Source: Boswellia sacra
Taxonomy: Eukaryota; Streptophyta; Magnoliopsida; Sapindales; Burseraceae
NCBI GenBank assembly: GCA_013180625.2
Contig: SNVD02002362.1
Span: 1 to 64,000, forward strand
Direction: 5' to 3'
DNA: 64,000 nt
The notes beneath the pieces were generated by a model. It made no database searches. It saw nothing but the letters and a program-made list of their open reading frames with translations, and had not been told where the DNA came from. A program made the position numbers and the translations under genes. Below are positions 1-10,040 of the stretch, one piece after another (positions within the stretch are counted from its first letter, which is position 1; each line of letters starts with the position of its first letter).

Positions 1-2344
1 ATGGGTACTCAGGATATTACCAGATAGAGATAGCTCTAGAGGATCAGGATAAGACTACCTTCACATGCCCTTTTGGTACTTATGCTTTTCGTAGGATGCC
101 ATTTGGATTATGTAATGCACCAGCTACTTTTCAACATTGTATGCTTAGTATTTTCTCAGACATGGTTGAAAAATGCATGGAGTTTTTTATGGATGATTTG
201 ACTATTTCGGTAACTCTTTTGATTCATGTCTACTTAACTTAAAATCTGTTTTGAGTAGGTGTGAAGAAAAAGGACTTGTGCTTAATTGGGAAAAATGTCA
301 TTTCATGGTGTCTTCTGGGATTGTTTTGGGACACATTGTTTCAGAAAGAGGAATGGAGGTTGACAAGGCTAAGATCGAGTTGATCTCTAAATTACCTACA
401 CCTAAAACGATAAAAGATGTCCGATCTTTTCTAGGGCATGCTGGTTTTTCTAGGAGGTTTATACAAAATTTTTCTTCTATATCTAGACCATTGTGTAACC
501 TCTTATTGAAAGATGCTGAATTTGTGTGGAATCAAGCTTGTGAGGACGTATTTCAGACATTAATTGCCAAACTCACCACTGCCCCTATTATGCAGTCACC
601 TGATTGGAGCCTTCCATTTGAGATTATGTGTGATGCCAGTAACTATGCTGTAAGAGCAGTCCTTGGTCAAAGAATAGAGGGCAAACCCTTTGTTGTTTAC
701 TATGCTAGTAGAACCTTAAATGATGCTCAAATGAATTATTCTCCTACTGAAAAGGAACTATTAGCTGTTGTTTTTGCCTTGGACAAATTTCGTTCTTATT
801 TAATTGGTTCACCTATTACTGTGTTTACTGACCATGCAGCTCTGAAGTACTTTTTTTTCTAAAAAGGATGCTAAGGCCCGTCTAATTAGATGGATTCTTC
901 TTTTGCAGGAATTTGATCTAACCATTAAGGACAAGAAGGGCGTCGAAAATGTTGTAGCAGATTATTTGTCCCATCTTGAGTTCCATGATTCCACTAATGT
1001 CCAACCCATTCAAGATGATTTCCCTGATGAACATCTTTTCACTATAAGCCAAGTACCTTGGTATGCCCATATTGTAAATTACTTGGTTTGCGGAGAAGTT
1101 CCATCTGACTGGAGTGTACAAGATAAGCGTAAGTTCTTGGTTGAGGTGCGTAATTTTTATTGGGATGATCCTTATCTTTTCAAATATTGCGCTGACCAAA
1201 TTATGCGACGTTGCATTCCTGATAGTGAAATTGCTAGTATCTTAAACTTTTGCCATGGCACTGCTTGTGGTGGTCATTTCTCAATAAAAAGACTGCTGCA
1301 AAAATTTTACAGTGTGGACTCTATTGGCCCACTTTGTTTAAAGATACTAACAATTTTTGTCGTTCATGTGAAAGATGTCAAAAGTTGGGGGCTTTATCTC
1401 GCCGTCATATGATGCCTCTTAGCCCTATTCTTGTTATTGAGATATTTGACTTTTGGGGTATTGACTTTATGGGACCTTTTCCTCCATCTTTTGGTTATCT
1501 TTATATTCTTCTAGCTGTTGATTATGTGTCCAAATAGGTGGAGGCTATGGCTTGTCGTACTAATGATAACACAACCGTGGTAAAATTCTTAAAAGAAAAC
1601 GTGTTGTCTAGGTATGTTACGCCACGTGTCATCATCAGTGACCAAGGGACACATTTTTGTAACCGTTCTTTTGAAGCTTTGATGTGCAGGTATGGTGTTC
1701 TTCATAAGATTTCCACCACATACCATCCACAGACAAATGGGCAAGCTGAACTCGCAAATAGGGAGGTCAAGCAGATTCTAGAAAAGACTGTTAATCCGAA
1801 TCGCAAAGACTGGTCTTTACACCTTTCTGATGCATTATGGGCTTACCGCACTGCTTATAAAACTATTATAGGGATGTCTCCTTATCGCCTTGTCTATGGA
1901 AAAGCTTGTCATTTACCTGTTGAGCTAGAACATAAAGCTTATTGGGCTGTCAAAGCCCTTAACTTTGATTTGAGTGTTGCAGGTCTTCAAAGAAAGTTAC
2001 AATTGTCTGAAATAGAAGAATTGCAGAATGATGCCTATGACAACTCCAAGATTTACAATGCTAAGATGAAAGCGGCTCACGACAAACAAATCTTGAGGAA
2101 AAACTTTGAGCTAAATCAACGAGTTTATCTTTATGATTCTCGATTGCATTTACACCCTGGAAAGTTGAGATCTCGATGGACTGGACCATTTGTCGTAAAG
2201 CACATTTTTCCAAATGGAGCGGTGGAGAGTGAGGACCCCACTGATGGGCGAATTTTCAAAGTTAATGGGCAACGGTTGAAAAATTATGTTGAAAAATTAT
2301 GTCTCGAGGAGATCTCTCTTGAGCCTCCTGTCTATCCTAATTAA
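1..2344 (+). pseudogene. Athila copy 1 pol remnant: RT (C-terminal part), RNase H, integrase
   Basis: This is the 3' part of a Ty3/gypsy polyprotein gene that copied and integrated the element. The frame opening at base 3 carries RT palm residues around FMDD (about 185-200). RNase H follows (TDHAA near 835) and then integrase, with a zinc-binding His/Cys region (SCERCQ near 1365), [19 protein letters not shown] and [15 protein letters not shown]. At least three frameshifts are visible: about 212, the T-run near 855, and about 1290. An in-frame TAG at 1535-1537 replaces an expected Trp. The last open segment, 1538-2344, covers the integrase core and C-terminal domain. Not functional as it stands. 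Confidence 0.9.
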
Positions 2345-2728
2345 TCAGGTTCTATTTGTCTCATCTATCTATACCATATCTTGACTTTTGTACCATATCT
2401 TGATTTTATTTTTGTTTTTATTATTTGGTTGTCCTTTCTTTTATTATTTTTCTACCCCATATCTTGACTTTGTCTTTGTTTCTATCATCTATTTGTACCA
2501 TATCTTGACTTTATTTTTGCTTTCTTTATCTCATTGTCTTGCTTTTATTATATGTTTGTCCTATAATTTTTACTTTATTTTTTGTTTTTGCTTTTATTTT
2601 CTTTTGCGTGTTTTATTTTACTTCCCGGTTAAGTGACGGATACGGTACTCTTGACTAATTAAGTCGGTTTTTCAGTTCCCTAAAAACTGTAACCCAAACA
2701 AAAATCGTGCATTCTTTTACCTTTCAAA
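2345..2728 (+). promoter_or_regulatory. Pyrimidine-rich spacer with conserved 3' splice-site-like signal before the Cys-motif ORF
   Basis: There is no credible gene here. About 280 bases are very T-rich and contain roughly four copies of TACCATATCTTGACTTT. They are followed by a short block (about 2625-2690) that also occurs before the same ORF in copy 2 (43509-43575). In both, a T-run ends in TTTTTCAG followed by TTCCCT; the AG is at 2674-2675 here and 43562-43563 in copy 2. The ORF start codon lies 54 and 63 bases downstream. A polypyrimidine run plus a conserved AG looks like an acceptor for a spliced subgenomic mRNA. That is inference, and no donor was identified. Confidence 0.45.
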
Positions 2729-3277
2729 ATGGATACGATTCTCTCAAACCTTCGTAGACATTTTCCTTTTCTTCCTCCAAATGCATTGCTCAAAATTTAC
2801 AAAGCACGGTTTTCAAGGCTAAAATTGCTAATGCTCATGGGTTTACCTGTTGATATACGATGGTTAATTGAAGCCAAAGTTCGATTATCTGGTGAATGTT
2901 CAAAAGCCTTTGTTTCCTTCATGCCTGGTTTGGGTAAAAGCTCTTACGTGAAAAAGCGAAGAGCAAATAAATTACAAGTTTGTCACAAATGTGCACGATG
3001 GACCTGTAACAAGCGATGTCGCTCTTTAGGATATGTGTCTGTCAATCGAGAAGATAAGATTCAGTTCATTAAGGATGGACTGAGTAAGGAGTCTCTAGAT
3101 AATATCTTGTTGACTCTTGAGACGCATCCTTGTGGACTTGTGCATCGAGAGATTTTAAGATTATGGACACAATTTCGGGAAGAGCAAGAACGCTATAGTC
3201 TCGGGAATCTGACTCAAAACGACCCTGTTTGCCAATTTATAAGAAAATTGGATGGGAAGCATATCCCCAACTCATAG
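2729..3277 (+). CDS. Basic Cys-motif nucleic-acid-binding-like protein, copy 1 (intact)
   Basis: 182 aa, ATG start, no frame breaks. In order: an amphipathic N-terminus (1-38), a PVDIRWLIEAKV block (about 40-51), a basic stretch beginning GKSSYVKKRRA (69-79), and a compact Cys motif CHKCARWTCNKRC (Cys85, 88, 93, 97). After that come NREDK (about 106-110) and a conserved C-terminus around CQFIRKLDGK. A GKSSY-type basic block directly before a Cys-x2-Cys finger is the layout of the small Cys-rich nucleic-acid-binding proteins of carlavirus-like plant RNA viruses (Carla_C4/Viral_NABP type), which bind nucleic acid and can suppress silencing. I infer homology from this pattern; no search was run. 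It sits between integrase and LOG, in the env position. Cys97 is not kept in copy 3, so its zinc role is uncertain. Confidence 0.8.
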   Translation: MDTILSNLRRHFPFLPPNALLKIYKARFSRLKLLMLMGLPVDIRWLIEAKVRLSGECSKAFVSFMPGLGKSSYVKKRRANKLQVCHKCARWTCNKRCRSLGYVSVNREDKIQFIKDGLSKESLDNILLTLETHPCGLVHREILRLWTQFREEQERYSLGNLTQNDPVCQFIRKLDGKHIPNS

Positions 3278-3349
3278 AAGGTGTTTCAGCCGTTACTGGA
3301 CGTAAAACCAGAGGAAGATGTGAGCCACAATCACAACTACCTGTACATA
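3278..3349 (+). other. Conserved 24-codon block directly after the Cys-motif ORF stop
   Basis: The same reading frame continues past TAG (3275-3277) with KVFQPLLDVKPEEDV and ends near NYLYI. Copy 3 has the same peptide with a single visible change (V to A) over these 24 codons, and two further base differences there are synonymous. Copy 2 also keeps it, more diverged. All three copies have the same TCA-TAG-AAG context. The block is clearly better conserved between copies 1 and 3 than the body of the preceding protein. It may be a readthrough extension or an RNA element. In copies 1 and 2 the frame runs about 20 further codons into a hydrophobic stretch. Confidence 0.55.
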
Positions 3350-3461
3350 TGCACTCTTGCTGTTATTTTGAGTTTCTATTTTATTTTTATTTTCAACGTT
3401 TGTCAGACAAACAATTGAGCTACCTATATAGATGTCATTATTGTACCACCTTTTTGCATTC

Positions 3462-3469
3462 TATAAATA
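3462..3469 (+). promoter_or_regulatory. TATA-box-like element upstream of LOG ORF, copy 1
   Basis: TATAAATA lies 50 bases before the LOG start codon. The surrounding ~100 bases, including the ATAGTTAG-type sequence before the start, are shared with copy 2, where the site reads CATAAATA. This spacing would give a short leader and suggests LOG may have its own promoter inside the element. No transcript evidence is available. Confidence 0.4.
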
Positions 3470-3518
3470 CATCTCATGTTCTTCATTTGCATATACATAG
3501 TTAGTGAGTTGTATCCAA

Positions 3519-4163
3519 ATGGAGGGAACCTCAGCTCGTCGATTCCGAAATATTTGTGTATTTTGTGGATCTCAGCCTGGTAATGATATAGCTTTTTTAG
3601 AAGCAGCTCATAATCTTGGTAAGGTTCTAGCTGAGAGAAAACTTCATTTAATTTATGGGGGAGGTAACCGTGGGTTAATGGGGTGTGTGTCAACAACTGC
3701 ATACTCAAGAGGAAGTCAAGTTTTAGGCATTATTCCTAAAGCTTTAGTTAACGTTGCTGGGAAAACAGTTGGAGAGGAATTACAGGTCTTATCCATGCAT
3801 GAACGCATAGCTTGTATGATTGTAAATGCAGATGCCTTTATTGCTTTACCAGGAGGTTTTGGAACAATGGAAGAAATCTTTCAAGTTGTCTCTTGGGCCC
3901 AACTCAATATCCACCAGAAACCCATAGGTTTGTTGAATGTCAATAATTTCTTTGATTGTTTATTGTGTTTTGTTAATCAAGCTGTGGAACAAAGGTTTAT
4001 CTCACAATCAGCACAACGGATCCTTGTCTCTGCCTCAACTGCTGATGAACTAATTGATAAATTGCAAGCTTTTGTTTATGAACCAGACCCTGAAGCATCT
4101 CAAATTAATTGGTCAGTGGGAATGAGCAATGAGAGAAAATTGGATCTGACACTTCGTTTGTAA
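3519..4163 (+). CDS. LOG-like: LOG-like cytokinin riboside 5'-monophosphate phosphoribohydrolase, copy 1 (intact ORF)
   Basis: 214 aa from ATG at 3519; an in-frame GTG 15 bases upstream is not needed. LOG enzymes remove ribose 5'-phosphate from cytokinin nucleotides to release active free-base cytokinin in the cytosol. Visible family features are CVFCGSQPG (about 13-21), the glycine loop YGGGNRGLMG (46-55), MHERIACM (93-100) and the signature PGGFGTMEE (111-119), followed by the WAQLNIHQKPIGLLN helix region. The usual Lys after the Arg of the MHxRK motif is Ile here, so activity is uncertain. A short tail, ERKLDLTL (205-212), is shared with copies 2 and 3. There are no introns, whereas plant LOG genes normally have several, so capture through RNA is likely. 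Confidence 0.9.
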   Translation: MEGTSARRFRNICVFCGSQPGNDIAFLEAAHNLGKVLAERKLHLIYGGGNRGLMGCVSTTAYSRGSQVLGIIPKALVNVAGKTVGEELQVLSMHERIACMIVNADAFIALPGGFGTMEEIFQVVSWAQLNIHQKPIGLLNVNNFFDCLLCFVNQAVEQRFISQSAQRILVSASTADELIDKLQAFVYEPDPEASQINWSVGMSNERKLDLTLRL

Positions 4164-5454
4164 CTTTTCTTACTTTTGGCTTTGTTCACAATATTTTATT
4201 AAGTGTTTTTCAGGTTTGTTTCTCTTGAATAACTGAAGCTTCAGGTGATGTCTCTTATACTTTCTCTTTCTACATTTAAACATTGAGGGCAATGTTTCGT
4301 TCTGGTTGGGGGTAGATAGGAGGCATATGTTTTGCATTGCATTTCAAAAAAAAAAAAATCTATTGGTCTGAGAATGGCAGTGTAAAGAGTTCATTATCTC
4401 TTGAGACATATTCTGGATCTATTAGCTCCAGAATGGCAGAGTAGGGAGTATAGTTTTGACCTCTTGAAACGCATTCTAACTAGTTGATTTGTTTTTGATT
4501 TTTGAATTATATTTCATGCACAGCTGCTTATTGCATGTTTTCTCGGTAATTCTTGTCTAAATGGGTTTGTTTTTCTATCTAGGTATGATTTCAAAATTAT
4601 TGGTTTGAGTCATCTTTTCTATTTAGGTTATCAAAGAATGATTTCTGAAATTATTTTGAGCACAATGATAAGCCTTGTGGTAAGATGGATGATTCAATGT
4701 ATATAGCCAAGAGAATTCTCATGTTTAAGTTCACATTTTTTTAATCTCACACATCTTTTGTGAGTGAGTGGAGAGGTTGAGAAAACAGCTTACGAACTTT
4801 TATTGATCCTTTGAATTGATTAATCCTTGTTTAGAATGTCATTACTCGAATTGAGCTAAGGGACGATTCAAGATGAAATTTCAATTCTTGTGAAAAAAAA
4901 ACATAAAAAAAAGAAAAAAAAGAGAAAAAAAAGAGAAGAAGTTAGTTCGATTCAATAATGTCTTCATTCAATTTTAGAATATAGAAGTTTTATGAAGCAG
5001 TCTTTTCTCATCAAGCTGTATTGATTCACTCAAGATAAATGAAGTCCTAAAGGTAGCATGTTGCAAGAATGGTTTGATTCTAAACATTGGATTTTCCTAT
5101 CTTTGGATCAATGTTAGTTGTCTGTCTGTCCTTAAATGTGACGTTTCCTTGAGTGTTTATTCTATTTTCCAACTCCATGAGAGAAATCATAGCCTTTTTA
5201 AACAGTCGTTCACCTGTGAGGATATGGAGTTGAGGCTTTTACATAGAGTAATTTTCAAGGCTATATGTGTTGCGGTTCGTGGTAAGAAGGTTTGGCTTGA
5301 TTCACATGTGCTCAGTTTTGGAAGTTATGATTGAAATAACCTTTATAGCAATTGTGATCTTGAACTGACTTTTTGTTTGAAATGCTGAAGTAGTTCTTCA
5401 TGCTTCATTTACGCTTGAATTGCTAGGGACTAGCAATAAGCTGGCTGGGGATTG
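4164..5454 (+). other. 3' noncoding tail of Athila copy 1
   Basis: No gene. The tail holds a hairpin (4279-4296), two imperfect ~65-base units around 4365-4490 carrying CTCTTGAAACGCATTCT-type sequence, and an A/G-rich tract (about 4890-4940). Just before the LTR there is a short purine run (GGGGATTG, about 5447-5454) that may be the polypurine tract. A comparable layout (hairpin, purine tract, PPT) is seen in copy 3. Confidence 0.6.
4279..4296 (+). other. Conserved hairpin after LOG, copy 1
   Basis: AACATTGAGGGCAATGTT is a perfect 7-bp inverted repeat with a 4-base purine loop, followed by TTGGGGG. Equivalent hairpins follow LOG in copy 2 (45265-45282) and copy 3 (57675-57694, minus sense), each with a nearby G-run. 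The stem varies between copies, but the pairing is largely kept. Confidence 0.6.
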
Positions 5455-6866
5455 TGATAAACGCATGAAAGTACACTCTTAAGCATAAATAATTAATGCT
5501 AATTGGACAGTATTATAAAGCTTTTATGATATTTTAGCATAATTATTTTGCTTATGCCTCTTTTACATTTGTTTCATTTCTTTTGCATTTTCTTTAGTCT
5601 TTATCTTGAAATAAAGTATTGTCCTTAAATTGTGATTAATGGAAATCATTTTTTCAGGTTTAATAAAATGGACACAACTCTCAATCTATAGATCAAATGG
5701 AGAGATTATTGAACCTGGAGCAACATGTCTCAATTTTACACAAAGTTGAAGAACAATCAAAAGCCCAAATCCAACATTTGATGGGCCGAAATTGAGACAC
5801 AACAAAACCAAATTGTAGTTGTTTCTCAGCCCGACCCATATCTAGTATTTGGGCCATATCTCAGAGAATACTTGTCCAAATTGCATGAATCTGGTGGCCC
5901 TGGAAAGCTGGGACAAAATTCTACAATTTCATGTTTTCCACAAAGCCCAATTCGGTCCATTTGGTGGTAAAAAATCAGCTGCAAGTTGGTGGCCGACATT
6001 GTGGAAAAATTGGTGGAAGTTTGGTGTAATAGTTCCATTTCATCACCTATTTAAGGACAACTTGAGGAATTGAATGGGGGGAGAGAAAAAATCATTTGAG
6101 TTCACATTTTATCATTGTATATTGCAATTCTCTCTTGTATTTTCTCTTTTAGAAATGATAAGAATGAATTGTAAGTTAGGCTAGAACTCTTGGTAAGGCT
6201 AGAGATGAACTTGTATGTGTAGTTTATCTATTTCTCCACTTTCATTCTACCTCAAGGGCTATAAAGATTGTATGTTTTTTATGTGTTAAACTCTTTCTCA
6301 TCTTGTGATTTCTTTTTAATCCAGAAATTATAATTCTCAATTTCATATAAATTCAGTCATACTTTCTTTATGTGATTCATGTTGAATTATAATTGTTACT
6401 GGTAGTTTCGTTTTATGAGTTAATCCTTTACTACAATATTGTCATGTGATATATTGTCGCTCTTGGATAACTTGTAAGGATGAATGTTGTTGGTAAATAT
6501 TGCTTGTAAAGAGTTTATGCATATCAAATACATGTGTTTATCATTTATGCTATACTATACATATTTTCCGATTGATTGTTTGGGATGTGAAACTTTCAAT
6601 TGAGTTATAATTATTAAATCAAAGTGGAGATTAGATTTACAAAACATATAAGTGATTCTCGATGCCTTACTTCTTAATTACCATCGATTGTTTCCAATTA
6701 TTAAACATTGTATTTTCTTTAGAACCAATCACTTCAAAGTTAAATTTTATATCTTTATTATCTTTTATATTTTTTGTTTTACTAACCTCCTTTATCAAAG
6801 GCCTCCTTGTGGATTTGACACCTCAACGTATACTACAATAACCGCGGTATATTTTGGGCGTAACCA
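5455..6866 (+). repeat. 3' LTR of Athila copy 1
   Basis: It starts TGATAAACGC and ends near GTAACCA, about 1.41 kb. The interior resembles the Athila LTRs at 11939-13470 and 34151-37476; for example, a TAAAATGGRCA-type segment near 5666 matches one near 12092. A CTATTTAAGG TATA-like site lies near 6049. The short ORFs inside are not genes. Confidence 0.7.
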
Positions 6867-7215
6867 ACTGCCCGATAGTTTGTGGAGCAATATCGCCATA
6901 ACACCCAACTGGCGGTAACCTTGAGGGATTTAGAGATGACGCACCAAAAGCTTATGAAACCTTTTCAGAGTATTTGGTCTATTGGAAGGCCAAAGCTACT
7001 AAGATGACCATGAGGCCCACAGAAAAGGATCAGGTCCATATGGTGATCAATGGAGCCCATGCCTTCATCAGTGATAGACTTGCAGCCTTTCTAATCAAAA
7101 TATTTAAAGACTTGTATGATTTGGGTATCCAAATAGAAGATTTGGAGGCTAGACAAAAAAGAACCAATAGCTACCTTCAAAGAAATCAAGGGTAGAATAA
7201 CCAAACTAGCAAGAC
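6867..7215 (+). pseudogene. Tat-lineage gag fragment
   Basis: The frame reads FVEQYRHNTQLAVTLRDLE, shifts near 6950, then continues as EYLVYWKAKATKM, EKDQVHMVINGAHAFISDRL and IQIEDLEARQKR. This closely matches the gag of the minus-strand Tat element at 53.6-54.6 kb (capsid region). Only a fragment survives, directly abutting the Athila LTR, so it is probably the insertion target of Athila copy 1. Non-functional. Confidence 0.75.
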
Positions 7216-8500
7216 AGACAACGAGGATGTATAAGTACATGCTCGACACAAGACTTGACTGATAATGGAATAATTCCTGACCTAGAGAAAGAATAATGTT
7301 GTTTTAAAATGCTTTGTTTTAAGAATGTTATTTTGATGTAAGTTGTGAGTTCTTTTGACAATCATTGATAAAATCATGATATTTATTGGAAACAAATTTT
7401 TGGTAATACATGAGATTGTGTTGTTTTCATGCTTGACTCTTTTTGTTAGATGAGTTTTATTCTTGATTCTTCAACATTTGAGCATAATGGCCATGAATAT
7501 GGAACTCTACATATCACTTAGAGAAACATTATGTGAATAGAGCTTTGTGTTGAGATCTTATAAGACTTTAGAACCTGTTTGATCACCGCTCGAGGCGAAA
7601 TCCTAGGCTTCCCAACATGAGGGAAGTGATTTAGGCCTTCTTTGGATTGAGCCTTTCAAGCCCACCTATGCTTGCTTCATTGTCCCTAGTGCACCCCATT
7701 GAGCTTACTCAAGCATTTTCTTTGTCAAACCACAAAATTTATCCTAACACTGGAAAAATTTTTTGAGATAGTACCCTTCACTCATAGCATATGAACATTC
7801 TAGAAAAGAGCATTGAGAGCTATGCTTATAGGAGAATGAAAGGAATTTGAGAAGTTTTTCTGCAAATTTTGAGCTTTAAAAAAAAAGGAAAAGAAAAAAA
7901 GGAAAAAAGAAAAAGAAAAAAGAAAAAAGAAGGAAAAGAAAAAGGAGAGTGCTAATCTCAGTGCTTATAAAGTCTAGGGGTGTAGCCACTCAAAATCAAA
8001 GGCAAAACGAACATAGTGGATGAAGACTCAAAGTTTGGGTTACAAATTGAAGAAATTGATGCTCTCAATTAAATCATAGAATGATTATATGACTATGGGT
8101 GATATAACCTTATAGTTTCCTTTATTATATCTTGACCATAGCCTATAATTACAAGCTTGATAAAGCCCTAATGATCTTTGATGTTGTGATGAGCCTACAT
8201 TAGTGGAGAGTGCTGTGAAAAGCGGACATATGGTAGTCCTTCTATCTTTACATATTGATCATTAGTTTCTATTTATATAAAGCTATCAGAGTCTTAATAA
8301 GTGAAGTATGATTGGCTATATACACACACACGAAGAATCTTGAATGAAGCAATTTTGGCATTAGAATCAAAATTATGAACAATCACGATGTCAATGCATT
8401 ACCTTTGAGCTATCGAATTTGAGAAATCTTTGAAGAATTCAAATGTGAATCAAATTGATGCATAACTCACATTTAGTATTTCAACTTATTATTAGAGGAT
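7216..8500 (+). other. Athila 3'-tail-like fragment, no gene
   Basis: From about 7300 to 8500 the sequence is a diverged counterpart of the Athila copy 3 tail (about 57.1-58.3 kb, minus strand). Shared landmarks include CTCGAGGCGAAATCCTAG near 7589, a purine-rich tract at 7878-7948, and a block near 8200 about an ACATTAGTGGAGAGT segment. No coding sequence was found. It implies a further Athila copy or rearranged piece fused to the Tat gag fragment. Confidence 0.55.
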
Positions 8501-10040
8501 ATTGGATAAAGAAGAAAACCTGTTAGTAGTTCCCATCAATGGTATCAAAGAAGGCAACCTTGCCACCAATAGTGAAGAAGTAAGATATATGGAAGAAGTT
8601 AGCAATTTCATCCAGCACGGATGTATACAAAAAAGGAGGAATAATGTCCTTAAAGCTAGATGAAGAAATTCCCAAAGACAACACTAAACTCTTCATAGAA
8701 AGGGGCAAAGAATTGCCTATTCATCTTGAGAAAGAAAAGAAGCAAGGGTCAAAGAATTGCCCTAACCATCTTGAAAATCATAACTGATAGAGTTATCTCA
8801 ATCATCTCAAAAGAAGTGTAAGAAATGGTGCTAGTATAGACAACCTCTCTTGTAACCAAATTTGAAAAGGGAAAAAAAAGAAAAAGAAAAAGAAAAAGCC
8901 TGCTAAGTCAAAAACCTGAAAATGCGACTTAGGCAAAAATTAGGACAAGCTTGCTAAGTTGAAAACTCGAAAGAGCGGCTTAGGCAAAACTTAGAGCATG
9001 AGAAAAAGAAAAATGAACCTGCTAAGTTAAAAACCCGAAAGGGCGACTTAGGCAAAAGATAGTTTAAAGAAAAATAACTGAAGAACTAGAAGACTACCAC
9101 TGAATCTCTGACTAGGATTGATAATGACGTGATCTGGGCCAATCAATGTCTTGGCAAGAATCAAGGAAACTGTAATGAAATAGGGTCCCATCTGAGGAGT
9201 GACGGTCGTAAGATGTGGGTCTCCAAGACCTTCTAGTTAAACCAGTCGAAATTATGCAAGAAGATAGAACTAAAGAAGGCAAAGCCAATTAGACGAGGTC
9301 CTATCAATCATCTCAAGCAAAGGCATGATCAAACATAATATCACTCTATCACCTTTGGTGTGGATACCCATGGTAGAAATTAAAAAGTCAGAGAAATTGG
9401 CAAGGTCAGACTGAGCAATGGGCATAATGATGCTCTCAGAACTAGATGAATGACAACCGAGTATGGTAGAGGATTCCTCATGTAAGAGGTAAAGCTCTTA
9501 CCCATTGAAGTGGAAGACATGGTTGTAAGAATCCCAAAAGGTCATGTAGTCCTCCACATGTGAAAGTAACTTCAAATTGTAGAAGTCACTAGATTCGAGC
9601 GGCTTCTAGTCATCGTCCTTTAGAAGTTTTAAGAAAGGCTGATGAACTTAGACATGTTAGGAATTGTGAGAAGAGGCGTTGGAAACTGTGAAAAAAAGTA
9701 GAAGGGAAAATGAGAAGGTTGATGGCGACAACCCTCACTTATCATCACCAACACCAATTGAAAAAGCAGTAACTTGACTTGAAGATGCTCAACCTCTCAC
9801 TTTAGACACTTGATTTGCTAGCAACCCATCTAGTCCTAGCAAGAAGCATATAGTTACAAAATATTATTAAGATAGACATCATACATCCATGAATCATAAA
9901 TCCTTTTCTTACAGGAAGCATGATCCATAATGAAGCATAGTCCAAAAGTGATCGAGTTTTGCATAATCAAAATGCAGTATGAAATACTGGGGTAACTGCA
10001 AAGAAAATGGGCTCAACACCTAGAGGAACAGCAGTAGCAA
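8501..10040. other. Degraded noncoding retroelement DNA
   Basis: I see no gene. There are A/G-rich stretches near 8870-8900 and three spaced copies of a ~40-base unit (listed separately). The remainder, roughly 9060-10040, is unrecognised. By position it probably belongs to the 3' noncoding part of the Tat element whose LTR begins at 13704. Confidence 0.4.
8899..9058 (+). repeat. Three spaced copies of a ~40-bp unit (TGCTAAG...CGRCTTAGGCAAAA)
   Basis: Units at about 8899-8940, 8951-8990 and 9018-9058 share TGCTAAGTY, an AAAACYYGAAA core and GACTTAGGCAAAA-type ends, separated by A/G-rich linkers. Similar units occur in noncoding tails of plant gypsy elements. No coding function is apparent. 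Confidence 0.65.

Larger units (their letters stand above)
1..6866 (+). mobile_element. Athila-lineage Ty3/gypsy retrotransposon, copy 1 (5' end outside window)
   Basis: The order seen is reverse transcriptase, RNase H, integrase, a Cys-motif ORF, a LOG-like ORF, a long noncoding tail and a 3' LTR. Integrase and RNase H sequences are of Athila type, and the two extra ORFs occupy the position where Athila elements often carry an env-like gene. The right border at about 6866 is followed at once by Tat-type gag sequence, so this copy landed inside a Tat element. The 5' half lies outside the window, so no TSD can be checked. The pol part is broken, while the two 3' ORFs are open. Confidence 0.85.
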
